From Betaproteobacteria bacterium (GTDB lineage Bacteria; Pseudomonadota; Gammaproteobacteria; Burkholderiales; SG8-41): a stretch of DNA of 44,857 nt. Position numbers and translations under genes: made by a program. Below, piece by piece: positions 35,625 through 44,091 of the stretch (position 1 is the stretch's first letter; the number at the start of each line of letters is the position of its first letter). The notes beneath the pieces are model-generated. The model had not been told where the DNA came from and did no database searches. It saw only the letters and a list, made by a program, of their open reading frames with translations. The stretch spans positions 1 through 44,857 of the forward strand of contig CANHZX010000003.1 of the NCBI GenBank assembly GCA_947465215.1, written 5' to 3'.

Positions 35625-36830
35625 ATGTTTGATAACCGTGTTCTCTCCGGCATGCGACCGACCGGCGCATTGCATTTTGGCCATTACCACGGCGTGCTGA
35701 AAAACTGGGTCAAGCTGCAGCACGAGCACCAATGTTTGTTTTTCGTCGCCGACTGGCATGCGCTGACAACGCATTACGATGATCCAGCCACCATCGAGAA
35801 TCACGCCTGGGACATGGTAGTGGACTGGCTGGCTGCCGGCGTTGATCCGGCCCAGGCCACGCTGTTCATCCAGTCCAAGGTTCCGGAACACGCCGAACTG
35901 CATCTGCTGCTGTCGATGATCACGCCGCTGTCCTGGCTGGAACGCGTCCCGACCTACAAGGATCAGCAGGAAAAACTCTCAGAGAAGGATCTCGCGACTT
36001 ACGGTTTTCTAGGCTATCCACTGCTGCAAAGTGCCGACATCCTGATTTACCGCGCCAATCTGGTTCCGGTTGGCGAGGATCAGGTGCCGCATGTCGAAAT
36101 CACCCGCGAAATCGCGCGGCGCTTTAACCATGTCTTCGGTCGTGAACCGGGTTTTGAGGAAAAGGCCGAGATCGCGATCAAGAAGCTGGGAGCCAAGCGC
36201 GGCAAGCTGTATCGCAAGCTGCGCACGGATTATCTTGAAAAGGGTGATGGCGAAGCGCTGGCTTCAGCCCGGGCACTGCTGGAAGAAACGCAGAACCTGC
36301 CGCTGGGCGACCGCGAACGCCTGTTCGGATATATCGAAGGTGGCGGCAAGGTCATTCTGACCGAGCCCAAGGCGCTGCTGACCGAAGCCTCGAAAATGCC
36401 CGGTCTCGACGGGCAGAAAATGTCCAAGTCCTACAACAACACCATCGGGCTTCGCGAGACGCCGGAGAACGTTGCCAAAAAAGTCAAAACCATGCCGACT
36501 GATCCGGCGCGCATCAAACGCACCGATCCAGGCGATCCCGCAAAATGCCCGGTCTGGCAGTTGCACCAGATTTACTCCGGTGACGACACCAAAAAATGGG
36601 TGCAGGAGGGCTGTCGCAGCGCCGGTATCGGTTGCATCGAGTGCAAACAACCCGTTATTGACGCGATCGTTGCCGAGCAGAAACCAATGCGTGAGCGCGC
36701 GGAGCGTTATCTGGATGATCCGACACTGGTTCGCAACATCATTGCGGATGGCTGCGAAAAAGCGCGCAAAATGGCACAGGAAACCCTGCGCGATGTTCGC
36801 GAGGTCATGGGGCTGGATTACTCGCTGTAA
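35625..36830 (+). CDS. trpS: tryptophan--tRNA ligase
   Basis: 401 aa from the ATG at 35625 (MFDNRVLSGMRPTG); the ORF opens 11 codons earlier with a GTG. Class I aminoacyl-tRNA synthetase: HFGH at 17-20 and KMSKS at 265-269. Longer than the E. coli enzyme (334 aa) because of an inserted basic segment roughly between residues 175 and 255 (from about GAKRGKLYRKL), a form common in betaproteobacteria. A possible TAAAAT lies at 35501. Confidence 0.97.
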   Translation: MFDNRVLSGMRPTGALHFGHYHGVLKNWVKLQHEHQCLFFVADWHALTTHYDDPATIENHAWDMVVDWLAAGVDPAQATLFIQSKVPEHAELHLLLSMITPLSWLERVPTYKDQQEKLSEKDLATYGFLGYPLLQSADILIYRANLVPVGEDQVPHVEITREIARRFNHVFGREPGFEEKAEIAIKKLGAKRGKLYRKLRTDYLEKGDGEALASARALLEETQNLPLGDRERLFGYIEGGGKVILTEPKALLTEASKMPGLDGQKMSKSYNNTIGLRETPENVAKKVKTMPTDPARIKRTDPGDPAKCPVWQLHQIYSGDDTKKWVQEGCRSAGIGCIECKQPVIDAIVAEQKPMRERAERYLDDPTLVRNIIADGCEKARKMAQETLRDVREVMGLDYSL

Positions 36831-36859
36831 GTCGGGTGCGCCCGCTCAGCGGGCGCAGT

Positions 36860-37486
36860 TCAGGACCACTTGCCGTTGCGGATGACGCCGACGGCGATCC
36901 CTTCGATTTCCAACGGATCCCGTTTGAGGTCAATGACGATCGGTTCGAAATCGGGATTCTCTGGGAGGAGTTCCACGACGTTGCGGTTGCGCTGAATGCG
37001 TTTGACGGTCACTTCGTCATGCAGCCTGGCCACCACGATCTGGCCGGAACGGAACTCTGACGTGCGGTGCACGGCCAGCAAATCGCCTTCGAGAATGCCA
37101 ACATCGCGCATGCTCATGCCGCGAACCCGCAGCAGATAATCCGCCGGTGGGTCAAACAGCGCCGGATCGACGCGGCATTGCTGCTCAACATTTTCTTCAG
37201 CCAGCATGGGGCTGCCGGCAGCGACGCGACCGATGACGGGCAGGGTGGAAGGTGCTTCCTGCTGGGTCAGCCGGATGCCGCGCGAAGCGCCTGAGGTCAT
37301 TTCGATAGCACCTTTGCGTTCCAGTGCACGCAAATGGGTTTCTGCAGCATTCGGGGAACTGAAGCCCATGGCGGTGCAGATCTCGGCGCGGGTCGGCGGA
37401 AAACCGGATTCCTCGACGTGGGTTTCAATCATCCGCAGGATTTCGACCTGGCGGGCGGTTAGCGGCTTGTGGTTGTCATCGCTCAT
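36860..37486 (-). CDS. lexA: SOS repressor LexA
   Basis: 208 aa. N-terminal winged helix ([20 protein letters not shown], then the recognition helix region [17 protein letters not shown]), linker, and the S24 autocleavage domain: cleavage site VAAGSP, catalytic Ser in RGMSMRD, catalytic Lys in EVTVKRI. Represses SOS genes and is cleaved with RecA on DNA damage. A LexA box lies 2 bp before the start codon, so it is autoregulated. It sits between trpS (convergent) and the rimP operon (divergent). Confidence 0.98.
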   Translation of the reverse strand: MSDDNHKPLTARQVEILRMIETHVEESGFPPTRAEICTAMGFSSPNAAETHLRALERKGAIEMTSGASRGIRLTQQEAPSTLPVIGRVAAGSPMLAEENVEQQCRVDPALFDPPADYLLRVRGMSMRDVGILEGDLLAVHRTSEFRSGQIVVARLHDEVTVKRIQRNRNVVELLPENPDFEPIVIDLKRDPLEIEGIAVGVIRNGKWS

Positions 37487-37488
37487 GA

Positions 37489-37504
37489 CTGTAATTATAT
37501 ACAG
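37489..37504 (-). promoter_or_regulatory. LexA (SOS) box
   Basis: CTGTATATAATTACAG on the minus strand, a full CTGT-N8-ACAG palindrome 2 bp upstream of the lexA ATG. Confidence 0.95.
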
Positions 37505-37521
37505 TCTTTGAGGCGCTGCAA
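37494..37521 (-). promoter_or_regulatory. lexA promoter, TATAAT inside the LexA box
   Basis: Minus strand: TTGCAG (37521-37516), 16 bp, a perfect TATAAT (37499-37494). Seven bases then separate the -10 from the A of the lexA ATG, so transcription would begin at or next to the start codon. No Shine-Dalgarno is possible on such an mRNA. Confidence 0.55.
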
Positions 37522-37554
37522 GTCGGTATTGCAGTGTTGGTGCGGGGCAAGCGC

Positions 37555-37592
37555 TTGTTGTTTTATTAAATTGTTGATTTTTAATATTATTT
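37555..37592 (+). repeat. AT-rich dispersed motif, degenerate copy
   Basis: TTGTTGTTTTATTAAATTGT followed by TGATTTTTAATATTATT, between lexA and the rimP promoter. Similar in composition and in TTGTTKTTTATT to the other copies, but not closely aligned. Confidence 0.35.
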
Positions 37593-37628
37593 CGTATTGC
37601 CTAGGCAAGTAGTCATCACGTAACTACA

Positions 37629-37657
37629 TTGATTGAAAGGCAAAATTTTGTTATAGT
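37629..37657 (+). promoter_or_regulatory. sigma-70 promoter of the rimP-nusA-infB operon
   Basis: TTGATT (37629-37634), 17 bp, TATAGT (37652-37657). Good spacing and position ahead of the leader hairpin. Confidence 0.55.
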
Positions 37658-37693
37658 TCAAAGTTCTGTAAAACAGTTGGGTGTCACACAGGT

Positions 37694-37715
37694 ATGGGCG
37701 GATCGCCCATTTTTT
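37694..37715 (+). terminator. rimP leader hairpin (attenuator-type)
   Basis: ATGGGCG, GAT, CGCCCAT followed by a run of T. Terminator-shaped, between promoter and rimP start, so only part of the transcripts would pass. A rimP-leader attenuator is known from gammaproteobacterial rimP operons. Confidence 0.72.
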
Positions 37716-37735
37716 GTTTGTGGCGCCGTTTTGGC

Positions 37736-38164
37736 ATGGATTTGCAAGGTTTACTCGAGAACACGCTGGCAGGACTGGGCTACGAACTGGTGGATCTGGA
37801 ACGATCCCCCAAAGGCGCCCTATTACGTATTTTTATCGACAAACCCGGTGGCATCATGGTTGAAGACTGCGCTTTGGTCAGCAATCACCTGAGCCGCGTG
37901 TTTACGGTAGAAAACGTGGCCTACGACCGCCTGGAAGTGTCATCTCCGGGTCTGGACCGGCCGCTGCGCAAGGCGGAGGATTTTGTGCGTTTCTCCGGTC
38001 AGAAGGCGAAGCTGAAGTTGCGCGTGGCGCTGGAAGGCCAGCGTAATTTTGTCGGCGTGATACTCGGGTGCGAAGCAGGCAAGGTAGGTATCGAGGTTGA
38101 CGGACGTGTGTTGTCGGTCGACTTGGGCAATCTGGATAAAGCGCGGCTGATGCCGGCGTTTTAA
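37736..38164 (+). CDS. rimP: ribosome maturation factor RimP
   Basis: 142 aa from the ATG at 37736 (MDLQGLLEN); the longer ORF starts inside the leader hairpin. Family features: [45 protein letters not shown] near 70-85, and a C-terminal SH3-like part. Needed for 30S subunit maturation. First gene of the operon, 14 bp before nusA. Confidence 0.95.
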   Translation: MDLQGLLENTLAGLGYELVDLERSPKGALLRIFIDKPGGIMVEDCALVSNHLSRVFTVENVAYDRLEVSSPGLDRPLRKAEDFVRFSGQKAKLKLRVALEGQRNFVGVILGCEAGKVGIEVDGRVLSVDLGNLDKARLMPAF

Positions 38165-38178
38165 GCGGGAGACGGATC

Positions 38179-39663
38179 ATGGGTCGTGAAATTCTGTTGT
38201 TGGTTGATGCGCTGGCGCGCGAAAAGAACGTCGACAAGGAAATTGTGTTCGGCGCGCTCGAACTCGCTCTTGCTTCTGCAGCCAAAAAGAAGTTCACCGA
38301 GGACGTCGAAGTTCGCGCCTCGGTGGATCGTGCGACCGGCGAATTCTCCTTCTTCCGCCGCTGGGAAGTGGTGAAGAACGAGGAAATCGAAGTGCCTTCG
38401 CGTCAGTACAAACTGCACGAAGCGCAGGAAGAAGACCCCGAAGCCCAGGTCGGCGAATTCATCGAAGAACCGCTGGAAGGCATGGAAGTCGGCCGTATCG
38501 GCGCCCAGACCGCTAAGCAGGTCATCGTGCAAAAGATCCGCGACGCCGAGCGCGAGCAGATCCTTAATGACTTCCTGGCCCGCAAGGAACACCTGGTCAC
38601 CGGTGTCATCAAGCGCATGGAGCGCGGGAATGCCATCGTCGAATCCGGTCGCCTTGAAGCCATGCTGCCTCGCGACCAGATGATCCCGAAAGAGAATCTG
38701 CGTCTCGGCGACCGCGTGCGTGCTTATGTCTGGAAAGTCGATCGCATGGCTCGCGGCCCGCACCTGATGCTGTCGCGCACCGCGCCCGAATTCATCGCCA
38801 AGCTGTTCGAACTCGAAGTTCCCGAGATCGAGGAAGGCCTGCTCGAGATCAAGGGTGCCGCCCGTGATCCGGGTTCGCGCGCCAAAATCGCCGTGCATTC
38901 CAAGGATGCGCGCATCGATCCGATCGGAACCTGCGTCGGCATGCGCGGCTCTCGCGTGCAGGCCGTAACTGCCGAGTTGGCCCAGGAACGTGTCGACATC
39001 GTGCTGTGGAATACGGACCCCGCGCAGTTTGTCATTAATGCACTGGCGCCCGCTGAAGTCAGCAGCATCGTTGTTGACGAAGAAAAACACAGCATGGACA
39101 TCGTCGTTGACGAGGAAAATCTCGCCCAGGCGATCGGCCGCAACGGCCAAAACGTGCGACTGGCTGCGGAGCTGACCGGCTGGGAACTCAACCTGATGAC
39201 CGAAACCGACGCGCAGAAGAAGAGCGAGGAAGAAACCTCGAAGACGCGCGCCGAGTTCATGGAAAAACTGGACGTCGATGAAGAGGTTGCGGACATCCTC
39301 GTTCAGGAAGGTTTTGCCACGCTTGAGGAAGTGGCCTATGTGCCGTTGACTGAAATGCTGGAAATCGAATCGTTCGATGAGGCAACTGTCAACGAACTGC
39401 GCAGCCGCGCGCGTAATGCGCTGCTGACCCAAGCCATTGCCAGCGAAGAAAAAGTCGAGCACGACATCGAGGACCTGATGAAGGTCGAAGGCATGGATCA
39501 CGATACCGCACGCCTGCTGGCATCGAAGGGCATCGCGACCCAGGAAGATCTCGCCGATTTTGCAACTGACGATCTCATCGAGCTGACCGAAATCGAAGCG
39601 GAGCGCGCCAAAGCCCTGATCATGGCCGCCCGTGCGCCGTGGTTCGCCGAAACCAACGCCTGA
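38179..39663 (+). CDS. nusA: transcription termination/antitermination protein NusA
   Basis: 494 aa. N-terminal RNA-polymerase-binding domain (about 1-125), S1 domain (about 135-200, with [16 protein letters not shown]), KH1 and KH2 (around 230-345, with [12 protein letters not shown] and [12 protein letters not shown]), then two C-terminal acidic repeats ([13 protein letters not shown] and [13 protein letters not shown]). The two repeats match the E. coli-type NusA. GGGAG lies 8 bp before the ATG. Modulates pausing, termination and rRNA antitermination. Confidence 0.98.
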   Translation: MGREILLLVDALAREKNVDKEIVFGALELALASAAKKKFTEDVEVRASVDRATGEFSFFRRWEVVKNEEIEVPSRQYKLHEAQEEDPEAQVGEFIEEPLEGMEVGRIGAQTAKQVIVQKIRDAEREQILNDFLARKEHLVTGVIKRMERGNAIVESGRLEAMLPRDQMIPKENLRLGDRVRAYVWKVDRMARGPHLMLSRTAPEFIAKLFELEVPEIEEGLLEIKGAARDPGSRAKIAVHSKDARIDPIGTCVGMRGSRVQAVTAELAQERVDIVLWNTDPAQFVINALAPAEVSSIVVDEEKHSMDIVVDEENLAQAIGRNGQNVRLAAELTGWELNLMTETDAQKKSEEETSKTRAEFMEKLDVDEEVADILVQEGFATLEEVAYVPLTEMLEIESFDEATVNELRSRARNALLTQAIASEEKVEHDIEDLMKVEGMDHDTARLLASKGIATQEDLADFATDDLIELTEIEAERAKALIMAARAPWFAETNA

Positions 39664-39690
39664 TATCGCAGAAAAGAAAAGTAACCGGCT

Positions 39691-42246
39691 ATGGCCCAGA
39701 TCAAAGTCAAAGAATTTGCCAAGGAACTTGGCGTACAGCCTGAACTGCTCCTCGAGCAGTTGCAGGCCGCCGGCGTGAAAAAAGCGCTGACCGAAGATGC
39801 AGGCCTTACCGAAATGGACAAGACCCAGCTGCTCGATCACCTGCGTGAAGCGCATGGCGGCAAGGAAGCCAAGCAGAAAATCACGCTGACCCGCCGTCAG
39901 ACCACCGAAATTAAGAAGGCGGATGCGACGACCGGTAAGGCGCGCACGATTCAGGTTGAGGTGCGCAAGAAGCGCGTGTTGATCAAGCGTGATACGCCCG
40001 AACCGGAAAAGGTCGAGGAAGCACCGAAGCCTATTATCGATGCAGCTGAACTGGCGATTCGCGAAGAAGAAGCCCGCAAGCAGGCTGAACTGGCTGCCCG
40101 TCAGGCTGAAGACGTCGCCAAAAAACGCAAAAAAGAGGCGGATGCCGAAGTGGCCGCCAAGGCCGCTGGTGCTGTTGCTGCGGAACCGCCTGCTGCAGCA
40201 GCGGCAGCGACAGCGGCAGCAGCTGCAGTAGTTGATCCGTCAATCGTTGTTGAAGGAACGATTCATAAACCCGCGGCGCCCACAGGCGACGCTGGGGATA
40301 AGGCCAAAAAAGGCGCCAAGAAACCGGCAAAGCAGGTGGTCTGGCAGGATCCGACGGCCCGCAAGCGCACGATCAAGACTCGTGGCGATGCGACCGGCGG
40401 GCTGGGCTGGCGCGACCGCAAGGTTCACCGCACGTCGCACAAGCAGGATGGCGATCAGCAGCACGGCTTCACTGCGCCGACCGAACCTCTGGTGAAAGAT
40501 GTTCTGATCCCTGAAACGATCACCGTTGCCGATCTGGCGCACAAGATGTCGGTCAAGGCAGCTGAAGTCATCAAGACCCTGATGAAGCTGGGCACGATGG
40601 CTACGATCAACCAGGTTCTGGATCAGGACACGGCGATCATCCTCGTCGAGGAAATGGGACACGTCGGTAAGCGTGCCAAGCTCGATGAGCCGGACGCCTA
40701 CCTTGAGGAATCCAGCGCAAAGGTTGAAGTCATAGCCGAGCCGCGTGCTCCGGTAGTGACGGTCATGGGGCACGTCGACCATGGCAAAACCTCGCTACTC
40801 GATTACATCCGCCGCACCAAAGTGGCGAGCGGGGAAGCTGGCGGCATTACCCAGCATATCGGCGCTTATCACGTCGAAACGCCGCGCGGCATGATCACGT
40901 TCCTCGACACCCCCGGCCACGAAGCTTTTACGGCAATGCGTGCCCGCGGTGCAAAAGTCACCGATCTGGTGATTCTGGTGGTGGCTGCCGATGACGGCGT
41001 GATGCCGCAGACGGCTGAAGCGATTCACCATGCCAAGGCAGCCAAAGTGCCGCTGATCGTGGCGCTGAACAAAATCGACAAGCCGGAAGCCAATTCCGAG
41101 CGCGTCAAGCAGGATCTGGCCGCGCAGGAAGTCGTGCCTGAAGAGTGGGGCGGCGACACCATGTTCGTCGAGGTTTCCGCACGCACCGGGCAGGGCATCG
41201 ACAGCCTGCTCGAGCGCATTCTGCTGCAGGCCGAAGTTCTGGAATTGCGTGCACCGAAAGATGCACCCGCTAAAGGCATCGTTGTTGAGTCGCGGCTCGA
41301 TAAGGGACGCGGTCCGGTGGCGACGATTCTGGTTCAATCCGGCACGCTGAAGCGCGGCGATATCGTTCTTGCCGGCGCCGTGTTCGGTCGTGTTCGCGCC
41401 ATGCTCAACGAAGCAGGCGATGCCATTGATTCCGCAGGCCCCTCGATACCTGTTGAAATTCTCGGTCTGTCCGATGTGCCGGCCGCCGGTGCTGAAGTGA
41501 TGGTGCTGGGTGACGAACGCAAAGCGCGCGAAATCGCGCTGTTCCGTCAGGGCAAATACCGCGATGTGAAGCTGGCCAAGCAGCAGGCTGCAAAACTCGA
41601 GAACATGTTCGAGCAGATGGGCGAAGGCGAAGTCAAAACGCTGTCGCTGATCATCAAGGCCGACGTGCAGGGCTCTTACGAGGGCCTGACCCACGCGCTG
41701 GGCAAGCTGTCGACGGCAGAGGTTAAAGTCAACATCGTGCATGCGGCCATCGGCGGCATTACCGAGTCCGATATCAATCTGGCGCTGGCCTCCAAAGCCG
41801 TTGTTATCGGCTTTAATGCCCGCGCCGATGCGGCTGCACGCAAGCTCGCAGAGAGCAGTGGCGTCGACATCCGTTACTACAACATCATTTACGACGCAGT
41901 CGATGAGATCAAAGCCGCGCTAACAGGCATGCTGTCGCCGGAACGCAAGGAAAGCACGTTGGGTCTGGTGGAAATCCGCCAGGTCTTCCGCATCTCCAAG
42001 GTTGGTGCCGTTGCCGGTTGTTATGTGCTTGAGGGCCTTATCCGCCGCAGTTCGAAGCTTCGTCTGTTGCGCGACAACGTCGTCATCCACGAAGGCGAGC
42101 TGGATTCGCTGAAGCGTTTCAAGGACGACGTGCGCGAGGTCAAGGCCGGCTTTGAATGCGGCCTGTCGCTGAAGAACTACAATGACATCAAGGAAGGCGA
42201 CCAGCTGGAGATATACGAAGTTGTTGAAGTGGCGAGGTCTCTGTAA
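39691..42246 (+). CDS. infB: translation initiation factor IF-2
   Basis: 851 aa. IF2N-type N-terminus ([19 protein letters not shown]), then a long charged, Ala/Lys/Glu-rich linker (about 65-260) and a second IF2N-like segment ([16 protein letters not shown]). The GTPase domain follows, with [10 protein letters not shown] (near 358-367), DTPGHEAF and NKIDK. Domains II-IV contain [16 protein letters not shown] and [14 protein letters not shown], the fMet-tRNA-binding end. GTPase that places initiator tRNA on the ribosome. The poly-Ala run in the linker is typical. Confidence 0.98.
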   Translation: MAQIKVKEFAKELGVQPELLLEQLQAAGVKKALTEDAGLTEMDKTQLLDHLREAHGGKEAKQKITLTRRQTTEIKKADATTGKARTIQVEVRKKRVLIKRDTPEPEKVEEAPKPIIDAAELAIREEEARKQAELAARQAEDVAKKRKKEADAEVAAKAAGAVAAEPPAAAAAATAAAAAVVDPSIVVEGTIHKPAAPTGDAGDKAKKGAKKPAKQVVWQDPTARKRTIKTRGDATGGLGWRDRKVHRTSHKQDGDQQHGFTAPTEPLVKDVLIPETITVADLAHKMSVKAAEVIKTLMKLGTMATINQVLDQDTAIILVEEMGHVGKRAKLDEPDAYLEESSAKVEVIAEPRAPVVTVMGHVDHGKTSLLDYIRRTKVASGEAGGITQHIGAYHVETPRGMITFLDTPGHEAFTAMRARGAKVTDLVILVVAADDGVMPQTAEAIHHAKAAKVPLIVALNKIDKPEANSERVKQDLAAQEVVPEEWGGDTMFVEVSARTGQGIDSLLERILLQAEVLELRAPKDAPAKGIVVESRLDKGRGPVATILVQSGTLKRGDIVLAGAVFGRVRAMLNEAGDAIDSAGPSIPVEILGLSDVPAAGAEVMVLGDERKAREIALFRQGKYRDVKLAKQQAAKLENMFEQMGEGEVKTLSLIIKADVQGSYEGLTHALGKLSTAEVKVNIVHAAIGGITESDINLALASKAVVIGFNARADAAARKLAESSGVDIRYYNIIYDAVDEIKAALTGMLSPERKESTLGLVEIRQVFRISKVGAVAGCYVLEGLIRRSSKLRLLRDNVVIHEGELDSLKRFKDDVREVKAGFECGLSLKNYNDIKEGDQLEIYEVVEVARSL

Positions 42247-42308
42247 CCGTCGCGTTTTGCGGGTGCGCCTTCCGGCGTGCCCGGCTGGTTTTCCGGAGCA
42301 GTTGCCGC

Positions 42309-42683
42309 ATGCCTAAAGATTATCCCCGCGGTCGGCGGATTGCCGACCAGATCCAGCGTGAACTCTCCGAGATCATTCGCATGGAGCTCAAGGATCCGCG
42401 CGTCGGCCTGATTACGATCACTGATGTCGAGGTGACGCAGGATAATGAACACGCGAAAGTGTTTTTTACCGCGTTGGGGGAGCCGGTTCAGCAGGAAGCC
42501 GCTGAACGCGCGCTGAACCACGCTTCGGGTTTTCTGCGCAGTTCGCTGGCCAAGGTGATGAAGCTGCGGACGGTGCCGCAGCTGCGCTTCAATTACGATG
42601 TTTCCGTCGAACGCGGCGTGCGTCTGTCAAATCTCATCGACGAAGCCGTGGCCAGCAAGCCAGGCAATAAATCCCCGCAGTGA
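42309..42683 (+). CDS. rbfA: 30S ribosome-binding factor RbfA
   Basis: 124 aa KH-like protein: RRIADQIQRELSEIIR at the start, KDPRVGLITITDVEVTQDNEHAKVFF in the middle, RTVPQLRFNYDVSVERGVRLSNLIDEA at the end. Needed for 16S 5' end processing and cold adaptation. Its TGA overlaps the GTG start of truB by 3 bases. Confidence 0.96.
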   Translation: MPKDYPRGRRIADQIQRELSEIIRMELKDPRVGLITITDVEVTQDNEHAKVFFTALGEPVQQEAAERALNHASGFLRSSLAKVMKLRTVPQLRFNYDVSVERGVRLSNLIDEAVASKPGNKSPQ

Positions 42684-43630
42684 ACAAGCCTCGCGCCGTG
42701 CGCAGAGACGTCAACGGCGTTCTGCTGCTGGACAAGCCCTTGGGCCTGACTTCGCAGCAGGCGGTATCGAAGGTGAAATGGCTGTTTTCGGCGCGAAAAG
42801 CAGGCCACACCGGTACCCTTGATCCGATGGCCAGCGGTTTGCTCCCGATCGGCCTGGGTGAGGCAACCAAATTTTCCCAGTTTCTGCTCGATGCCGAAAA
42901 AGGCTATCGGGCCTCGTTGCGTCTGGGTGCGACAACCAATACCGGTGACTCCGAAGGCGAAATTCTCGAGCGGCGACCTGTAACGGTGACGGCTGAAGAT
43001 ATCGCCAGAGTTTTGCCGAGTTTTTTCGGCGCCCAGACCCAGATTCCGCCGATGCATTCCGCACTCAAGGTTGCTGGCAAGCCCTTGTATAGCTACGCAC
43101 GGGAAGGTGTCACTATTGAGCGTCAGGCCAGATCCATTGTCATCGAAGATATACAAGTAATTGATTTTAATGAAAATATATTGGACATCCGGGTGCGATG
43201 CAGCAAGGGCACCTATATCCGGGTCCTGGCGGAAGATATTGGCGCCGCACTGGGTTGCGGTGCCCATTTGGCGGCGTTGAGCCGGGAAAGCGCCGGGGGA
43301 TTTACGCTTTCCGAAGCGGTGTCCTTCGACACTCTGGAAACACTCTCCCTGGAGGATCGCATGGCTGCGCTGCTGCCGATTGATGCCTTTGCGACCAGCC
43401 TCGACCGCATGGTGCTGGATCCGGCGCAGGCGCGCCGGATTGTTACCGGGCTAACGGTGCCTCTGCCGGAGGTTCAGGACGGGTTATACCGGGTATATGC
43501 CGCCCTGGAGGGGTTTCTGGGCGTCGGGGAAGTGGAGGAGGGGCTATTGAAGGCTCGCCGTCTGACCACCCAGTTGCAGGGAAAGGAACAAATGGAAAAC
43601 TGCTTGAGTAATCCGGCAGTTACGGGGTAA
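42680..43630 (+). CDS. truB: tRNA pseudouridine(55) synthase TruB
   Basis: 316 aa, GTG start overlapping rbfA. Catalytic Asp48 in GHTGTLDPMASGLLPI; other signatures DKPLGLTSQQ, GYRASLRLGATTNTGD, IPPMHSALKVAGKPLYSYAR and RCSKGTYIRVLAEDIG; C-terminal PUA-like region. Makes pseudouridine 55 in the T loop of tRNAs. An AT-rich island (43151-43185) in the middle of the gene matches the dispersed intergenic motif. The rpsO promoter overlaps its last codons. Confidence 0.97.
   Translation: MNKPRAVRRDVNGVLLLDKPLGLTSQQAVSKVKWLFSARKAGHTGTLDPMASGLLPIGLGEATKFSQFLLDAEKGYRASLRLGATTNTGDSEGEILERRPVTVTAEDIARVLPSFFGAQTQIPPMHSALKVAGKPLYSYAREGVTIERQARSIVIEDIQVIDFNENILDIRVRCSKGTYIRVLAEDIGAALGCGAHLAALSRESAGGFTLSEAVSFDTLETLSLEDRMAALLPIDAFATSLDRMVLDPAQARRIVTGLTVPLPEVQDGLYRVYAALEGFLGVGEVEEGLLKARRLTTQLQGKEQMENCLSNPAVTG
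43155..43173 (+). repeat. AT-rich dispersed motif inside truB
   Basis: AAGTAATTGATTTTAATGA, 17 of 19 bases equal to the copy at 15597. It encodes part of IQVIDFNENIL, just before the conserved RCSKGTYIR strand of TruB. Confidence 0.45.
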
Positions 43631-43633
43631 AAT
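43604..43633 (+). promoter_or_regulatory. internal promoter for rpsO-pnp
   Basis: TTGAGT (43604-43609), 18 bp, TAAAAT (43628-43633) at the very end of truB, 28 bp before the rpsO ATG. Internal rpsO promoters are known in E. coli. Confidence 0.5.
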
Positions 43634-43661
43634 TGCGTGATTTTTCGTCGGAGACAGAATA

Positions 43662-43931
43662 ATGGCTGTTAGCACCGCCCAAAAGGCGCAAGTATTGCAG
43701 GATTTCCAGCGTATGAAAGGCGACACTGGGTCGCCCGAAGTGCAGGTCGCATTGCTGACCGCGCGCATCACGGACCTTACCGAGCATTTCAAGGCCCACT
43801 CCAAAGATCACCACTCCCGTCGCGGCCTGCTGCGCATGGTGAGCACGCGCCGCAAACTGCTGGATTATCTGAAAAGAACCAAAGTTGAGCAGTACAAGAC
43901 GCTGATCGAGCGTCTGGGCCTGCGCAAGTAA
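43662..43931 (+). CDS. rpsO: 30S ribosomal protein S15
   Basis: 89 aa, the exact usual length. [45 protein letters not shown] and ending LGLRK. Primary 16S rRNA binder of the central domain. GGAG lies 8 bp before the ATG. Precedes pnp as in most proteobacteria. Confidence 0.99.
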   Translation: MAVSTAQKAQVLQDFQRMKGDTGSPEVQVALLTARITDLTEHFKAHSKDHHSRRGLLRMVSTRRKLLDYLKRTKVEQYKTLIERLGLRK

Positions 43932-43968
43932 TCTGCAGCGCATGCAAGTACGGTTCGCCCGTTTTTTT

Positions 43969-44018
43969 GACCGGTCCGCTGGGCGGTCCGGTCGGCTGCC
44001 GACGCTGGAGGGCGTCGG
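43969..44018 (+). other. two hairpins in the rpsO-pnp leader
   Basis: First: GACCGG-T-CCGC, TGG, GCGG-T-CCGGTC (43969-43993), a long stem with one mismatch. Second: CCGACGC, six bases, GCGTCGG (43999-44018). In E. coli the corresponding stem is cut by RNase III for PNPase autoregulation; the same role is inferred here. Confidence 0.55.
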
Positions 44019-44043
44019 TTTCTAGTCTGCATTGATCCTCCCG

Positions 44044-44068
44044 AAGACCGCGTGTGCGGTCTTTTTTG
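44044..44068 (+). terminator. rho-independent terminator before pnp
   Basis: AAGACCGC, GTGT, GCGGTCTT and further T. A perfect 8 bp stem 24 bp ahead of the pnp start. It probably ends part of the rpsO transcripts. Confidence 0.8.
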
Positions 44069-44091
44069 TTTTTGAGAAAAGGAAAAACATT

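Noticed and set aside
37666-37676. CTGTAAAACAG in the rimP leader as a second LexA box
   Set aside because: The half sites are only 3 bp apart instead of 8, so LexA could not bind; it is at most a small hairpin.
38161-39855. 564 aa minus-strand ORF opposite nusA
   Set aside because: Antisense shadow of nusA; repetitive Phe/Gly/Asp composition is caused by the codon structure of the real gene.
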